The position numbers and the translations under genes are program-made. Of a DNA stretch of 64,000 nt, positions 27,625 through 37,377 are shown piece after piece. The notes beneath the pieces were generated by a model, which was given only the letters and a program-made list of their open reading frames with translations, made no database searches and had not been told where the DNA came from. Source of the DNA: Alteromonadaceae bacterium (GTDB lineage Bacteria > Pseudomonadota > Gammaproteobacteria > Enterobacterales > Alteromonadaceae). Positions within the stretch are counted from its first letter, which is position 1. Every line of letters starts with the position of its first letter. The stretch is taken from positions 1-64,000 of the forward strand of contig WKFJ01000038.1 of NCBI GenBank assembly GCA_014872785.1, written 5' to 3'.

Positions 27625-29844
27625 ATGTCTTACAAACAAAGGGTATTGTTGTATTCAGAAACAGAAGCCACAGATATTATCGATATCTTGAGTAACGATT
27701 TTGACGTATTTGTCACCCAAGATTTCAACGAATTAAATGCATACGAGCAAAAGTATTCGCCTTCTGTTTTGATTCTTCATATCAATGATGCAGACATTGT
27801 CCCTTTACTCAAGTACATCACTCTCAATCTAAATTTTCTTGATGTGCCTACGTTATTGCTAAGTCCGTTACTTGAAGCGAAAGATGAGCATAGCGTGTTA
27901 GAAATGGGGGTGTTGGAGATAATACCTCACCCAGATAAATTGCACTTATTGGCGACCAAAGTTCGCAATATCAGCCATACATTTTCTCAACAATCGCTCT
28001 ATCAACACCGCTTAAATGCCTTGTATGTGCATACACCAGTAATGATGCACTCCATCGATCACGAGGGTAAAATCGTGAACGTCAGTGACTGCTGGTTGCG
28101 TAAAATGGAGTACTCACGCAATGAAGTTCTAGGCAGAAAATCCACTGAATTTTTGTCTGAATCCTCTATGAAAAAAGCGGTTGAAGTGATCCTTCCTAAG
28201 TTTATGCAAGAGGGAAGTGTTGAGAATGTCCCCTATGAGTTTGTCACCAAAAGCGGCAAGATCCTAAATCTACTATTGTCCGCATCCGCTATCCGCAATG
28301 ACGTTGGTGGCATTGCCCATTCGTTTGCGGTGCTGTTTGATCAATCAGAAAAGATAACCATAGAAAATGAGTTGTTCCGCAAGACTTCTGAGCTTGAGAT
28401 GATTTTCAACAGTGTACCGAGCATGATGTGGCTCAAAGATGAGCAGAACATTATTCTTCGTGCAAATAAACATGCTGCCGATACCGTGAGTATGAGTACT
28501 GATGAAATTATTGGGAAAAATACTTACGATTTGTATCCAGAGATGGCAGCTAAATATCATGCTGACGACCTTGAAGTTTTACGCTCTGGTGTGCCCAAGT
28601 TGAATATCGTGGAGCAATATACACCTGCCGGGGCACCTACTGGATGGGTAAAAACGGATAAGATTCCTTTTTTTGATCCTATCTCTCATGAGCAACTGGT
28701 ATTGGTTATCGCGACTGACGTTACCGAAACCAAATCCATTGAGATGGCCTATCTAAAAAGCCAGGAGCGCTTTCAACTTGCGATTCAAGGCAGTTCCGTG
28801 GGGATTTGGGATTGGTTTGATGTAAACAAAGATAAGCAGTACTGGTCGCCGAGATTTTATGAAATGCTGGGGCTTAAAGATAATGAAATATCAGCTTCTT
28901 TGACAAATCTGCGAAAACTCATTCACCCGCATGACCGTGAGCGCACATTTGCAGCCATCAACAGCCATTTTGATATGGAAGCACCTTTCGAAATAGAGTA
29001 TCGCCTTGAGCACAGCACCCTTGGGTTCAGGTGGTTCTTGAGTAAAGGCCAGGCCAATTTTGATGATGCGGGCAATCCTTGTCGCATGGTCGGTACGATT
29101 TTGGATATCCACGACAGAAAGATAAACGAGCAAGAATTGGCGAAGAAACAAGAAGAGCTGGTGCGTTCCAATCAAGAATTAGAAAAGTTTGCGTTTATTA
29201 CCTCTCATGATTTGCAAGAGCCACTTAGGATGATATCTAACTATTCTGAGTTGTTGCAGAAAAAGTACGCACATAGCTTTGATGAGAAGGGATTGCGTTA
29301 TCTTAGCCATTTGACCAATGGCGGTGTGAAAATGCAGAAAATGATCAGCGGTTTGTTGGCGTATTCACGTATTCAAGAGCAAGTGGCGCTCAATCTAGAA
29401 GATTGCGATCTGCGTTCTGTCGTCAAAGATATCCTCGACAGCTTGGTCACAGAAATTGAGAATAGTCGAGCCAAAATCGAAATCAATGGAGATGCAAATT
29501 TAAAAGCCGACTCGGTACAACTTGTCAGTATTTTGCAAAATATCATTTCCAATGCCATTAAATATCGCTCTGACAGACCACTTGAGATTGACATAGACAT
29601 TGGCACAAACGACCTTGGCTGGATCCAAGTGATGGTCTCAGATAATGGCATTGGTTTTGACCAACACTACGCTGATAAAGCCTTTCAGTTATTCCATCGC
29701 CTCCATGGCAAAGACCAATACGAAGGTACAGGTATAGGTTTAGCGATAGTGAAAAAAGCGGTTGAGCGTCACTGCGGCGAAGTCTTATTGCAATCCGAAA
29801 AAGGAAAGGGCACATCTGTAACCGTGGCCTTCCCAGTTTCTTGA
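27625..29844 (+). CDS. Cytoplasmic multi-PAS sensor histidine kinase
   Basis: 739 residues with no membrane segment. The first 120 residues look like a receiver domain that has lost its key acidic residues (VLLYSETEATDIID, SPSVLILHIND). Three PAS-type domains follow (about 130-250, 255-375, 385-505; the third is PAS_3-like with RWFLSKGQANFDDAG). Next come a HisKA-like dimerisation helix with His528 (SHDLQEPLRMISNYSELL), and an ATPase with NAIKYR, DNGIGFD and GTGIGLAIVKKAVE. The pattern matches bacteriophytochrome-type kinases without the chromophore domain. The partner regulator lies 3 bases upstream. The gene ends 8 bases from the convergent glucosylglycerate operon. Confidence 0.93.
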   Translation: MSYKQRVLLYSETEATDIIDILSNDFDVFVTQDFNELNAYEQKYSPSVLILHINDADIVPLLKYITLNLNFLDVPTLLLSPLLEAKDEHSVLEMGVLEIIPHPDKLHLLATKVRNISHTFSQQSLYQHRLNALYVHTPVMMHSIDHEGKIVNVSDCWLRKMEYSRNEVLGRKSTEFLSESSMKKAVEVILPKFMQEGSVENVPYEFVTKSGKILNLLLSASAIRNDVGGIAHSFAVLFDQSEKITIENELFRKTSELEMIFNSVPSMMWLKDEQNIILRANKHAADTVSMSTDEIIGKNTYDLYPEMAAKYHADDLEVLRSGVPKLNIVEQYTPAGAPTGWVKTDKIPFFDPISHEQLVLVIATDVTETKSIEMAYLKSQERFQLAIQGSSVGIWDWFDVNKDKQYWSPRFYEMLGLKDNEISASLTNLRKLIHPHDRERTFAAINSHFDMEAPFEIEYRLEHSTLGFRWFLSKGQANFDDAGNPCRMVGTILDIHDRKINEQELAKKQEELVRSNQELEKFAFITSHDLQEPLRMISNYSELLQKKYAHSFDEKGLRYLSHLTNGGVKMQKMISGLLAYSRIQEQVALNLEDCDLRSVVKDILDSLVTEIENSRAKIEINGDANLKADSVQLVSILQNIISNAIKYRSDRPLEIDIDIGTNDLGWIQVMVSDNGIGFDQHYADKAFQLFHRLHGKDQYEGTGIGLAIVKKAVERHCGEVLLQSEKGKGTSVTVAFPVS

Positions 29845-29852
29845 GATAAAGG

Positions 29853-31598
29853 CTAGCTATTGGACAACCAAACCGTTTGGTAGGGCGCTAAGCTAACTTC
29901 TTCGGTGATGTCGCATAGTTCTACCCCCGTTATCAGGTCGCGCCACTCATTTGTGGCAATGAGATTTAACTCACCTAAACGCAGTACCTGTGGCTCGTCG
30001 GTAATATTGCTAACACAAAAGATACTTTGTTGCCTATCCAGGCTTTGACGCCAAAACCCAAATAGTTGTAGTCCAAGATGTAAAGTAAACTGAATCGCGT
30101 TGGGATGGAACGCAGGTTGTTTGCGCCTAATATCGATTAACTGTTTCATACGTGACAAAACCATGCTGTGATGGTTTTGCTCTGATTCTAAATTCTCTTG
30201 CAACAACTCCCAATCCCAACGGTGTCGATTGATAGAGCGGTTGTGATGCGTGTTTTTCAGTTTTTCATAGTCATTATGGGTACCGAGCATACTGTGAATA
30301 TAAATGCCGGGTATGCCTTCGAGACCCAACATAATAGCGTGGGCACAAATGAAGCGCTCTAGTCCCCAATTGTCTTTACCTTCAGTAGTACCTTGCAGTG
30401 CATCAAATAGTGCGATGTTAATTTCATAGGCTTTCTGGCTACCGTCTGTGTTGGTTCGCCATGATATACAACCACCAAAATCTTTCATGGTGTTGATTAA
30501 GGTGCCTATTTCGTCATCGCTCAATAAGCCTTCGGCAGGGCGTAGACCTATTCCGTCATGAGATGCAATAAAGTTGAAATATGTGGTGCCGTTTTGTGCC
30601 GGTGGCATGCTCATTAACCAGCGTTTTAAGTACAAACAATTGCCAGTAATTAGGGTGTTGACTAGCAGTGGCGGCAGGCTGAAGTTGTAAATACAGTGTG
30701 CTTCGTTGGCATTACCAAAATAGGTCAAGTTCTGCGTGTTAGGAATATTGGTTTCGGTAATGATAACGGCGTTTGGATCCACGTGTTCTATCAGTGAGCG
30801 CAGCAAACGAATGACTTCGTGTGTTTGTGGTAAGTTGATACTGGGACTGCCGACAATTTTCCACAAAAATGCCACAGCATCCATACGAAAGATGGTGACA
30901 CCTGCATCCATGTATTGGCGAATTATTTTAACGAAGGCTTTTAGTACTTCCGGGTTTCTGAAGTCAAAATCTACCTGATCGTGGCTAAAGGTACACCAAA
31001 CGTGTTTGATACCTTTTTTGGTTTCGGTTTCTCGTAATAGTGGTGAGGTGCGTGGTCTGACCACATTTGACAGGGCGTCCTCTGGACTTGCTGTGAAGAA
31101 ATAATCACTACCGGTACCTTCACCACGAACAAAGTTTTGAAACCAAGCTGATCGGCTAGAGCAGTGGTTGATAACCAAGTCAGACATTAATCGACGGTCT
31201 TTGGCAATGTCGCTGACATCCTGCCAGCCACCTAAAGACTCATTCACACTGGAATAATCAATAACGGCAAAACCATCATCTGAACTGTAAGGGAAAAACG
31301 GCAGGATATGCACGCTATTCACGGTGTCCCCCAAACACTTGTCCATAAAGGTCTTTAGGGTGTTAAGGGGTTTTTCACCTTCAGTAATCACGCTATCACC
31401 ATAGGTGATCAGAATGACATCATTTTCATCCCAGTTGTTGCTGTATGGTTTAGGTTGCTCGATTTCCTTATCTAAGCGCATTAACTGAAGCAACTCATCC
31501 GCAAGGGTTTCGAATGCTCGGTTAATGGTTACGTCTTCGTAAATGACTTCCAGCTGCTGTACTAATTTTTGTTTTAATGCGACTTGTAAATCTGCCAT
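29853..31598 (-). CDS. GH13_18 sugar phosphorylase, probably glucosylglycerate phosphorylase
   Basis: 581-residue alpha-amylase-superfamily enzyme of the sucrose-phosphorylase group. The nucleophile is Asp240 ([11 protein letters not shown]) and the acid/base is Glu282 (ITETN). The early motif [18 protein letters not shown] (about 98-115) is characteristic. Family members split sucrose, sucrose 6-phosphate or glucosylglycerate with phosphate to give glucose 1-phosphate. The three genes upstream make and recycle glucosylglycerate, so that substrate is favoured, giving D-glycerate and glucose 1-phosphate in the cytoplasm. Specificity is inferred from context; sucrose phosphorylase is the alternative. 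It is the last gene of the operon, 69 bases after gpgS. Confidence 0.88.
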   Translation of the reverse strand: MADLQVALKQKLVQQLEVIYEDVTINRAFETLADELLQLMRLDKEIEQPKPYSNNWDENDVILITYGDSVITEGEKPLNTLKTFMDKCLGDTVNSVHILPFFPYSSDDGFAVIDYSSVNESLGGWQDVSDIAKDRRLMSDLVINHCSSRSAWFQNFVRGEGTGSDYFFTASPEDALSNVVRPRTSPLLRETETKKGIKHVWCTFSHDQVDFDFRNPEVLKAFVKIIRQYMDAGVTIFRMDAVAFLWKIVGSPSINLPQTHEVIRLLRSLIEHVDPNAVIITETNIPNTQNLTYFGNANEAHCIYNFSLPPLLVNTLITGNCLYLKRWLMSMPPAQNGTTYFNFIASHDGIGLRPAEGLLSDDEIGTLINTMKDFGGCISWRTNTDGSQKAYEINIALFDALQGTTEGKDNWGLERFICAHAIMLGLEGIPGIYIHSMLGTHNDYEKLKNTHHNRSINRHRWDWELLQENLESEQNHHSMVLSRMKQLIDIRRKQPAFHPNAIQFTLHLGLQLFGFWRQSLDRQQSIFCVSNITDEPQVLRLGELNLIATNEWRDLITGVELCDITEEVSLAPYQTVWLSNS

Positions 31599-31667
31599 TT
31601 TGAATGTGCCTGTAGTGATTATTTTATCGGCGTTATCGCCAATGCCACTTTGTTATCCAAATTGAAT

Positions 31668-32891
31668 CTAACCTGCAAACTCCTGGTGGTCTAGTTCAAC
31701 CGCTTCTTTAATCTGGTCAAGTACGTCCGGAACTGCACTTACGACCCGGTTCCAGGTAGGTACAAACGGCGTTTCCATTGGGGTTTCCAAGAACTGCTGG
31801 CCGGCTGTCATGATGTTTTGTGCAAACATTTCTACGGCTTTTTCTTCAGTGTGAATGTCGAGTTTTAAACCGTTCATAATGGCGTCTTGGTGGTATTTCT
31901 CTACGTAGTCTAGCGCAATGCGGTAGTAGGTCGCTTTGATCGTTCTAAATGCGCCGGAGTTAAAGGTCTCGCCATTGGTTGCCAGTTTACGCAACAAGGC
32001 TTTGGTAATGTCTATCGACATTTTCGACAAACCGCGTTGCTGATCATCTAAGGATAAATCTTGGTGTTTGTGATCATAGGTTCTGGCAATATCAACCTGA
32101 CACAATCTATTCGATGCATAATTTCGGCGCATTTCCGAAAGCACCCCGATTTCCAATCCCCAGTCACTGGGTATACGCAGGTCATTCAATACATCGCGAC
32201 GGAAAGAGAATTCGCCTGCAAGCGGGTAGCGAAAGCTGTCCATGTACTCTAGGTAGTCATTGTAACCAACCACTTTCTTTAAGGCTTTGATTAACGGCGT
32301 TACCAGTAGTCGACACACTCGACCGTTGATTTTTCCAGATGCGACTCGGGCGTAATAGCCTTTGGCAAATTCGAAGTTAAACTGCGGATTAGCAACCGGG
32401 TAGAGTAGTCTTGCTAATAGGCCTCGGTCGTAGGTCAAAATATCACAATCGTGCAACCCTACGGACTCTGCTTTACCGGAGGCAAGTATGTAACCCATGC
32501 AGTACCATACGTTACGGCCTTTACCCATTTCTGTTGGAGCAAGTTCTAGCTTTTGTAACTTCGCATCAATCGCTTTGAGTCGAGGACCGTCGTTCCACAA
32601 TACGCGGTGATGTTGCGGTAATGTGCTGAAGAACTCCAATGCGTGTTTGTATTCGTCTTTTGTGGCTCTGTCTAAACCAATGACAATTTCCGACAAATAA
32701 TCGACCTGTTTTATTTCATTAATAATGTTGGGCAGTGCAGGTGTTTGTATTTCTGAATACAAGGACGGCAATAAAAGACCCATTGGGCGATTTTTGCTAA
32801 AGGATTTTAGCTCAGCTTCCAGATCCTCGATACTACGGTCAGCTAAATTGTGTAGCGTAGTAATTACGCCGTTTTGATAAAAGTCAGCCAT
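31668..32891 (-). CDS. gpgS: Glucosyl-3-phosphoglycerate synthase
   Basis: 407-residue GT-A glycosyltransferase (GT81-like). It would join glucose from an NDP-glucose to 3-phosphoglycerate, giving glucosyl-3-phosphoglycerate, the precursor of the compatible solute glucosylglycerate. The metal-binding DxD is visible as GLHDCDI (Asp148-x-Asp150), preceded by GKGRNVWYCMGYILASG. A conserved acceptor-side region FPLAGEFSFRRDVL-type segment is seen as RYPLAGEFSFRRDVL near 225. The gene starts 10 bases after the phosphatase stop. A mannosyl-transferring homologue is the alternative, but the downstream glucoside phosphorylase argues for glucose. Confidence 0.88.
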   Translation of the reverse strand: MADFYQNGVITTLHNLADRSIEDLEAELKSFSKNRPMGLLLPSLYSEIQTPALPNIINEIKQVDYLSEIVIGLDRATKDEYKHALEFFSTLPQHHRVLWNDGPRLKAIDAKLQKLELAPTEMGKGRNVWYCMGYILASGKAESVGLHDCDILTYDRGLLARLLYPVANPQFNFEFAKGYYARVASGKINGRVCRLLVTPLIKALKKVVGYNDYLEYMDSFRYPLAGEFSFRRDVLNDLRIPSDWGLEIGVLSEMRRNYASNRLCQVDIARTYDHKHQDLSLDDQQRGLSKMSIDITKALLRKLATNGETFNSGAFRTIKATYYRIALDYVEKYHQDAIMNGLKLDIHTEEKAVEMFAQNIMTAGQQFLETPMETPFVPTWNRVVSAVPDVLDQIKEAVELDHQEFAG

Positions 32892-32901
32892 GGTGGGTCT
32901 C

Positions 32902-33726
32902 CTAAGTGCTGAAAATTAATTGTTCAAGAATTTCGGCCCATCCTTTGGGACCATACTGGGTACTGAGATAGATGTTTTGTGTTTTTGTTATTGTTGGAAA
33001 TGGGTGCGCTGGCGATTTAATTAATACCGCAATGTCCGCGGCTTCCAGCATTGCAATGTCGTTACCACTATCACCAAGCGCAATGCTCGTGAAGTCATAA
33101 TCATCGCAAATTCGTTCAAATAGTTGTGTGGTCGCGATTAACGCAGAACCTTTGTCGCAATCACCGCTAACGTGCATAAAACGACCACCGTGTAATATGT
33201 TTGCACCTGCCGCCGTCATTGTGGCAACAAATTCAGCTTTGGACTGTTCGTCACCAAACCATTTAACTGGTTCTCCAAAACGACGTTTACTGGCTAATTC
33301 TGCAGCATCTTCTGATAAACCTGTGTACTGGATTATTTGCTGCAATGACATCTGCGAAAAGCCTTGATAAAGGTCAGCAAAGTTACTCGCGTGTTGGTTT
33401 AGTAGAGATACCCAGTAGTCACTGTTTTTGGTAAAACTTTTAAAGTAATAATCTTCAACTTCGGTCATACCTGGGGGAAGACTGGGAAAGAAATCTTTAG
33501 GCACAACTAATGCGGCACCGTTTTCAACAATAAAAGGCGTCGTTAGTCCAACTTCGCCTCTAATTTGAACTACTTCCTCAAGGGTCTTTGACGTACACGG
33601 CATGACAAAGTGTCCCTGTAGATGCAACTTGTTAAGTGTTTCAAGAGCCGCCTCGAAACTGTAAGTGTCGTGGTCGAGTAGGGTGCCGTCTAAATCAGTA
33701 AAGATAAGGTATCTCTGACTGCGCAT
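32902..33726 (-). CDS. gpgP: Glucosyl/mannosyl-3-phosphoglycerate phosphatase
   Basis: 274-residue HAD-superfamily phosphatase of the MPGP type. It carries DLDGTLLD (Asp11 nucleophile, Asp13) and the late motif ALGDSGNDIAMLEAAD near 220. The cap fits the mannosyl-3-phosphoglycerate phosphatase subfamily. It would dephosphorylate glucosyl-3-phosphoglycerate to glucosylglycerate. Sequence alone cannot separate the glucosyl from the mannosyl substrate; gene context favours glucosyl. It lies two bases after the kinase gene and ten before gpgS, so the four genes are co-transcribed. Confidence 0.88.
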   Translation of the reverse strand: MRSQRYLIFTDLDGTLLDHDTYSFEAALETLNKLHLQGHFVMPCTSKTLEEVVQIRGEVGLTTPFIVENGAALVVPKDFFPSLPPGMTEVEDYYFKSFTKNSDYWVSLLNQHASNFADLYQGFSQMSLQQIIQYTGLSEDAAELASKRRFGEPVKWFGDEQSKAEFVATMTAAGANILHGGRFMHVSGDCDKGSALIATTQLFERICDDYDFTSIALGDSGNDIAMLEAADIAVLIKSPAHPFPTITKTQNIYLSTQYGPKGWAEILEQLIFST

Positions 33727-33728
33727 GA

Positions 33729-34574
33729 TTAAAGCCCTTTTATTGGCGTGATAACGCGATTAGCGTCCAATCCCAGTACGATATCGCACTTTTCAGGTAA
33801 CGTTGCTAATCCGTGTTGAGTGAGTCTTTGATAATACTGAATGAAAGCCAAAACTTGCTCATCTGACATCACTCGAGTCTCACTGTTGTTTCCAATTTTA
33901 GCTTTAAGTTTGTGTTCTTGCTCGCAGCGCCATTGATATACATTGTCAAAGCTAGGTGCTTTTAGCATGACCCAGTAATCCATGAGGTTGTAAAGAGGCT
34001 CATAATCGTTGCGAAGTGCTTGATTTACGTAGTTACGCCAAACACCTAAAGCATCTTTTTCCGCTTCTAATTGATTAACTGGGTTAGCCAATTCACTATC
34101 TTCTTGGCTTGCGACACCCCAACACCAGCCTTCCATTATGACAAGATTGGCAGCCGTCTTTAATACCGGCCAAGTTTCGCTTGGGCATGGGTCGTCAGTG
34201 GCTTTGTCGAACCGAGGAAGCGGGATATTGCGTTCAGATTTTTTTAACGATGCTAATGTCGTTTTTAATCTTTCGGTGTCATGGGTTCCGGGAACGCCCC
34301 TAGTGGCAAGTAATGGACTTATTTTTACTGATAGTGCGTTGCGCTCACTGCGACTGAAATAAAAGTCGTCTAACGACAATACGGCCACACTTATATTAGA
34401 GTTTTCTGAAAAATACGCAGACAAAAACAAACTTAATGTGGATTTACCCGAACCCTGACAGCCATTTACACCCAGAAAAAACGGCTCAAGTCTAAAATTA
34501 TCTAACTGCGCACTAATTTTTTCGGCGATCGGCAAATAGAATTTTTCCGCGGTATCGCGAAAGCTGTCTGGCAA
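33729..34574 (-). CDS. D-glycerate 3-kinase (GLYK-like P-loop kinase)
   Basis: About 281 residues (or 295 with an upstream start). The P-loop is GVNGCQGSGKST near residue 35, and VLSLDDFYF and TRGVPGTHD are as in plant-type glycerate kinases and uridine-kinase relatives. It would convert D-glycerate, released when glucosylglycerate is split, to 3-phosphoglycerate, the acceptor for gpgS, closing the cycle. The start given is a TTG with no ribosome site. A better signal is GGGGAG seven bases before an ATT codon at 34616, in frame and 14 codons upstream, with an in-frame stop not far before it. An AUU start is therefore possible. It is first gene of the operon. Confidence 0.85.
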   Translation of the reverse strand: MPDSFRDTAEKFYLPIAEKISAQLDNFRLEPFFLGVNGCQGSGKSTLSLFLSAYFSENSNISVAVLSLDDFYFSRSERNALSVKISPLLATRGVPGTHDTERLKTTLASLKKSERNIPLPRFDKATDDPCPSETWPVLKTAANLVIMEGWCWGVASQEDSELANPVNQLEAEKDALGVWRNYVNQALRNDYEPLYNLMDYWVMLKAPSFDNVYQWRCEQEHKLKAKIGNNSETRVMSDEQVLAFIQYYQRLTQHGLATLPEKCDIVLGLDANRVITPIKGL

Positions 34575-34616
34575 TTTTTGTTCGTTGATAAACGTAGTAA
34601 TAAAGTCGACGTTAAT

Positions 34617-35150
34617 ACCGATTCTCCCCGCACCTTAACAAAGTGACCAATTCTGCTGTTTGGCTGGTTACTTAAAACCTTTCGTTCTGAGATAGAGTTA
34701 CAACAAATATGCCAGAAACTCTTATTTTAGCGAGATATTCAAAATAACCTCTGTATTCAAATTACTAATGTGAAAAATGTTTTTATATCAGTAATTTAGC
34801 ATTGCTCTCTCAATTTGTTTCTAGCGTGTATTTCACGAAATTGGTGCGTTACTTTGGGTTGGGATTTTTCAAACAAGCCATTAAAGCCCTGTTGTGGTGC
34901 ATTTATTTGCATCTATATGGTGCATTGGTTGCAGTGGCCTGCTTATTGGGGGCATGTTCACGTAGAAAAAAATCTGAAATTCGCTATAATCACGCGCCCC
35001 CGAGGCGTGAACCGTAATACTTGACTAAATTTGTCAGGTAAATACTTGAGTAAATTACTCAGGTAATTTAACATTGCGCCCTATTAAAAAGGCGAAGTAG
35101 GTCATGGATGAATCTATTAGCCACAGTCACTAGTGTAATACAGAGAGCTT
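34617..35150. promoter_or_regulatory. Divergent region between glucosylglycerate operon and suf operon
   Basis: 534 bases without a credible gene; the reading frames here start at TTG or ATG with no family features. On the plus side the region holds TATAAT at 34985-34990, a 6-bp inverted repeat TCACGC/GCGTGA right after it (34990-35010), and the two IscR-type sites described separately. The minus side must carry the promoter of the glycerate kinase operon, but I do not see a clear one. Bases 34631-34980 hold nothing else I can name. Confidence 0.5.
35017..35066 (+). promoter_or_regulatory. Two abutting IscR-type (type 1) sites over a suf promoter
   Basis: Two 25-base copies lie head to tail at 35017-35041 and 35042-35066 and match at 22 of 25 positions. 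Both start ATACTTGA and end TCAGGTAA. The known IscR type 1 consensus is ATAsyyGACTrwwwyAGTCrrsTAT; I count 23/25 and 22/25 matches. TTGAGT inside copy two and TAACAT at 35069-35074 are 17 bases apart, a sigma-70 promoter whose -35 is covered by the second site. This geometry predicts repression by 2Fe-2S IscR/SufR. The regulator gene is not in the window. Confidence 0.7.
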
Positions 35151-36587
35151 ATGTCCGACCAAATCGAAGATGCTATCAATAGAGAATACGAAGCAGGTTT
35201 CGTTTCTAATATTGAATCAGAAACGTTTGCCCCAGGTCTTGATGAAGATGTGGTACGCAGAATATCTGCTATCAAGGGGGAGCCTGAGTGGATGCTGCAG
35301 TGGCGCTTGAAGGCGTTTAGAGTTTGGCAGAAAATGGAGGAGCCAGACTGGGCACATCTCAATTACCCCAAAATAGACTATCAGTCGATTTCATATTACT
35401 CGGCGCCAAAGAGCATGGCGGACAAGCCAAAGTCTCTAGATGAGGTTGATCCCGAGTTACTTGCTACTTATGAAAAGCTAGGCATTCCTTTACACGAACA
35501 AGAGATGCTAGCCGGTGTTGCTGTAGACGCAGTTTTTGACTCTGTGTCGGTGGTTACCACCTTCAGAGAAAAACTCGAAGAAGCGGGAGTTATCTTCTGT
35601 CCAATCTCTGAAGCTGTGCATAAATATCCGGATCTGGTTAAGCAATACTTGGGCAAAGTGGTCCCTCAACACGACAATTATTTTGCGGCGCTTAACTGTG
35701 CAGTATTTACTGACGGTTCCTTCGTATATATCCCTAAAGGCACGCGTTGCCCGATGGAACTATCTACCTATTTCCGTATAAATGAACAGAATACCGGGCA
35801 GTTTGAAAGAACCCTTATCGTTGCTGATGAAGGCAGTCATGTTAGTTATTTAGAAGGCTGTACGGCACCACAGCGCGACGAAAACCAACTGCATGCAGCT
35901 GTGGTGGAGCTGGTTGCGCTGGACGACGCTGAGATCAAATATTCCACGGTACAGAACTGGTATCCAGGTGATGAAAATGGCAAGGGTGGTATCTATAACT
36001 TCGTAACTAAACGCGGTATTTGCCACACCAATGCAAAAATTTCATGGACTCAGGTTGAGACAGGCTCTGCCATCACGTGGAAATATCCAAGTTGTATATT
36101 AAAAGGTGATAACAGCGTAGGCGAATTCTATTCGGTTGCGCTTACTCGTGGCGCACAGCAAGCCGATACGGGTACTAAGATGATTCACTTGGGCAAGAAC
36201 ACCAAGTCCACCATCATTTCAAAAGGTATTTCTGCCGGACGCAGTAACAACAGTTATCGCGGACTCGTGCAAATGCACTCCACCGCTGGCAAAGCGCGTA
36301 ACTTCACCCAATGTGATTCACTGTTAATAGGCGATAAGTGCGGCGCACATACTTTCCCATACGTAGAAAGTAGCAATGCATCTGCCATTGTCGAACACGA
36401 AGCAACGACTTCAAAAGTCAGTGATGACCAAATGTTCTTGTGTCAGCAACGAGGTCTAGATCCGGAAAAAGCCGTGTCTATGATCGTCAACGGCTTCTGT
36501 AAAGAAGTATTCAAAGAATTACCAATGGAGTTCGCGGTAGAAGCGGGCAAATTATTGGAAATCAGTTTAGAAGGTTCTGTGGGCTAA
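35151..36587 (+). CDS. sufB: Fe-S cluster assembly scaffold protein SufB
   Basis: SufB, 478 residues, the scaffold of the SufBC2D complex on which new clusters are built. It is the normal length. Family motifs include the Cys-containing [21 protein letters not shown] region near 190, [17 protein letters not shown], and [20 protein letters not shown], then [16 protein letters not shown] and [19 protein letters not shown] (the Cys405-equivalent region). It is first gene of sufBCDSA-sufT-sufE. Transcription is probably from the IscR-controlled promoter about 80-120 bases upstream. Confidence 0.97.
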   Translation: MSDQIEDAINREYEAGFVSNIESETFAPGLDEDVVRRISAIKGEPEWMLQWRLKAFRVWQKMEEPDWAHLNYPKIDYQSISYYSAPKSMADKPKSLDEVDPELLATYEKLGIPLHEQEMLAGVAVDAVFDSVSVVTTFREKLEEAGVIFCPISEAVHKYPDLVKQYLGKVVPQHDNYFAALNCAVFTDGSFVYIPKGTRCPMELSTYFRINEQNTGQFERTLIVADEGSHVSYLEGCTAPQRDENQLHAAVVELVALDDAEIKYSTVQNWYPGDENGKGGIYNFVTKRGICHTNAKISWTQVETGSAITWKYPSCILKGDNSVGEFYSVALTRGAQQADTGTKMIHLGKNTKSTIISKGISAGRSNNSYRGLVQMHSTAGKARNFTQCDSLLIGDKCGAHTFPYVESSNASAIVEHEATTSKVSDDQMFLCQQRGLDPEKAVSMIVNGFCKEVFKELPMEFAVEAGKLLEISLEGSVG

Positions 36588-36612
36588 CTTGGCTCAAGTA
36601 GGAAATTAAAGA

Positions 36613-37377
36613 ATGTTAGAAATTAAAAACTTACAAGCCAGCGTAGAAGATAAAGAGATCTTGAAAGGACTGAACCTGGAAATTAAGCCGGGTGAAGTGC
36701 ACGCTATCATGGGACCAAATGGCGCAGGTAAAAGTACGCTAGGTTATGTCTTAAGTGGCAGAGAAGGGTACGAAGTGACTGACGGCAGTGCCACCTTAGG
36801 CAATGACGATTTATTAGATATGGAAGCCGAAGAAAGAGCGCGCGCGGGCTTATTCTTAGCGTTTCAATATCCGGTGGAAATTCCGGGTGTAAGCAACCTA
36901 GAGTTTATGAAAGCGGCGGTTGATGCGCACATGGAAGCTCGTGGCGAAGAATTAATGAGCTCAGCCGAATTTCTAAAAGCAGCAAAACTCGCTTGTAAGC
37001 AAGTTAACTTACCACTTGAGTTTTTAAAGCGCGGTGTTAACGAAGGCTTCTCAGGCGGTGAGAAGAAGCGAAACGAAATTATGCAGATGCTGTTGTTAAA
37101 GCCGTCATTGTGCATACTCGACGAGTCGGATTCTGGTCTTGATATCGACGCTCTTAAAGTGGTCGCTGAAGGTGTGAACAGTCAGCGCGATCCCAAGCGC
37201 AGTTTTATCGTGGTAACTCACTACCAGCGTTTACTTGATTATATTAAACCTGACTATGTACACGTACTTTCTGATGGAAAAATCGTTAAAAGTGGTGACG
37301 CGAGTTTGGCAAAAGAGCTTGAAGCTGAAGGTTATGCATGGCTTGAAGGTTATGACGTTGAAGAGGCAGATGCATGA
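36613..37377 (+). CDS. sufC: Fe-S assembly ATPase SufC
   Basis: SufC, 254 residues, the ABC-type ATPase that drives conformational change in SufBC2D. Walker A is GPNGAGKST (about 35-43), signature FSGGEKKRNEIMQ (near 150) and Walker B CILDESDSGLD (near 170), followed by the H-loop VVTHYQRLL. It follows sufB by 25 bases, and its stop overlaps the sufD start by 4 bases. Confidence 0.97.
   Translation: MLEIKNLQASVEDKEILKGLNLEIKPGEVHAIMGPNGAGKSTLGYVLSGREGYEVTDGSATLGNDDLLDMEAEERARAGLFLAFQYPVEIPGVSNLEFMKAAVDAHMEARGEELMSSAEFLKAAKLACKQVNLPLEFLKRGVNEGFSGGEKKRNEIMQMLLLKPSLCILDESDSGLDIDALKVVAEGVNSQRDPKRSFIVVTHYQRLLDYIKPDYVHVLSDGKIVKSGDASLAKELEAEGYAWLEGYDVEEADA

Noticed and set aside
34802-35024. Two overlapping 70-codon frames before sufB
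   Set aside because: Low-quality starts, no conserved features, and they run into the promoter and IscR-type sites. I treat the stretch as non-coding.
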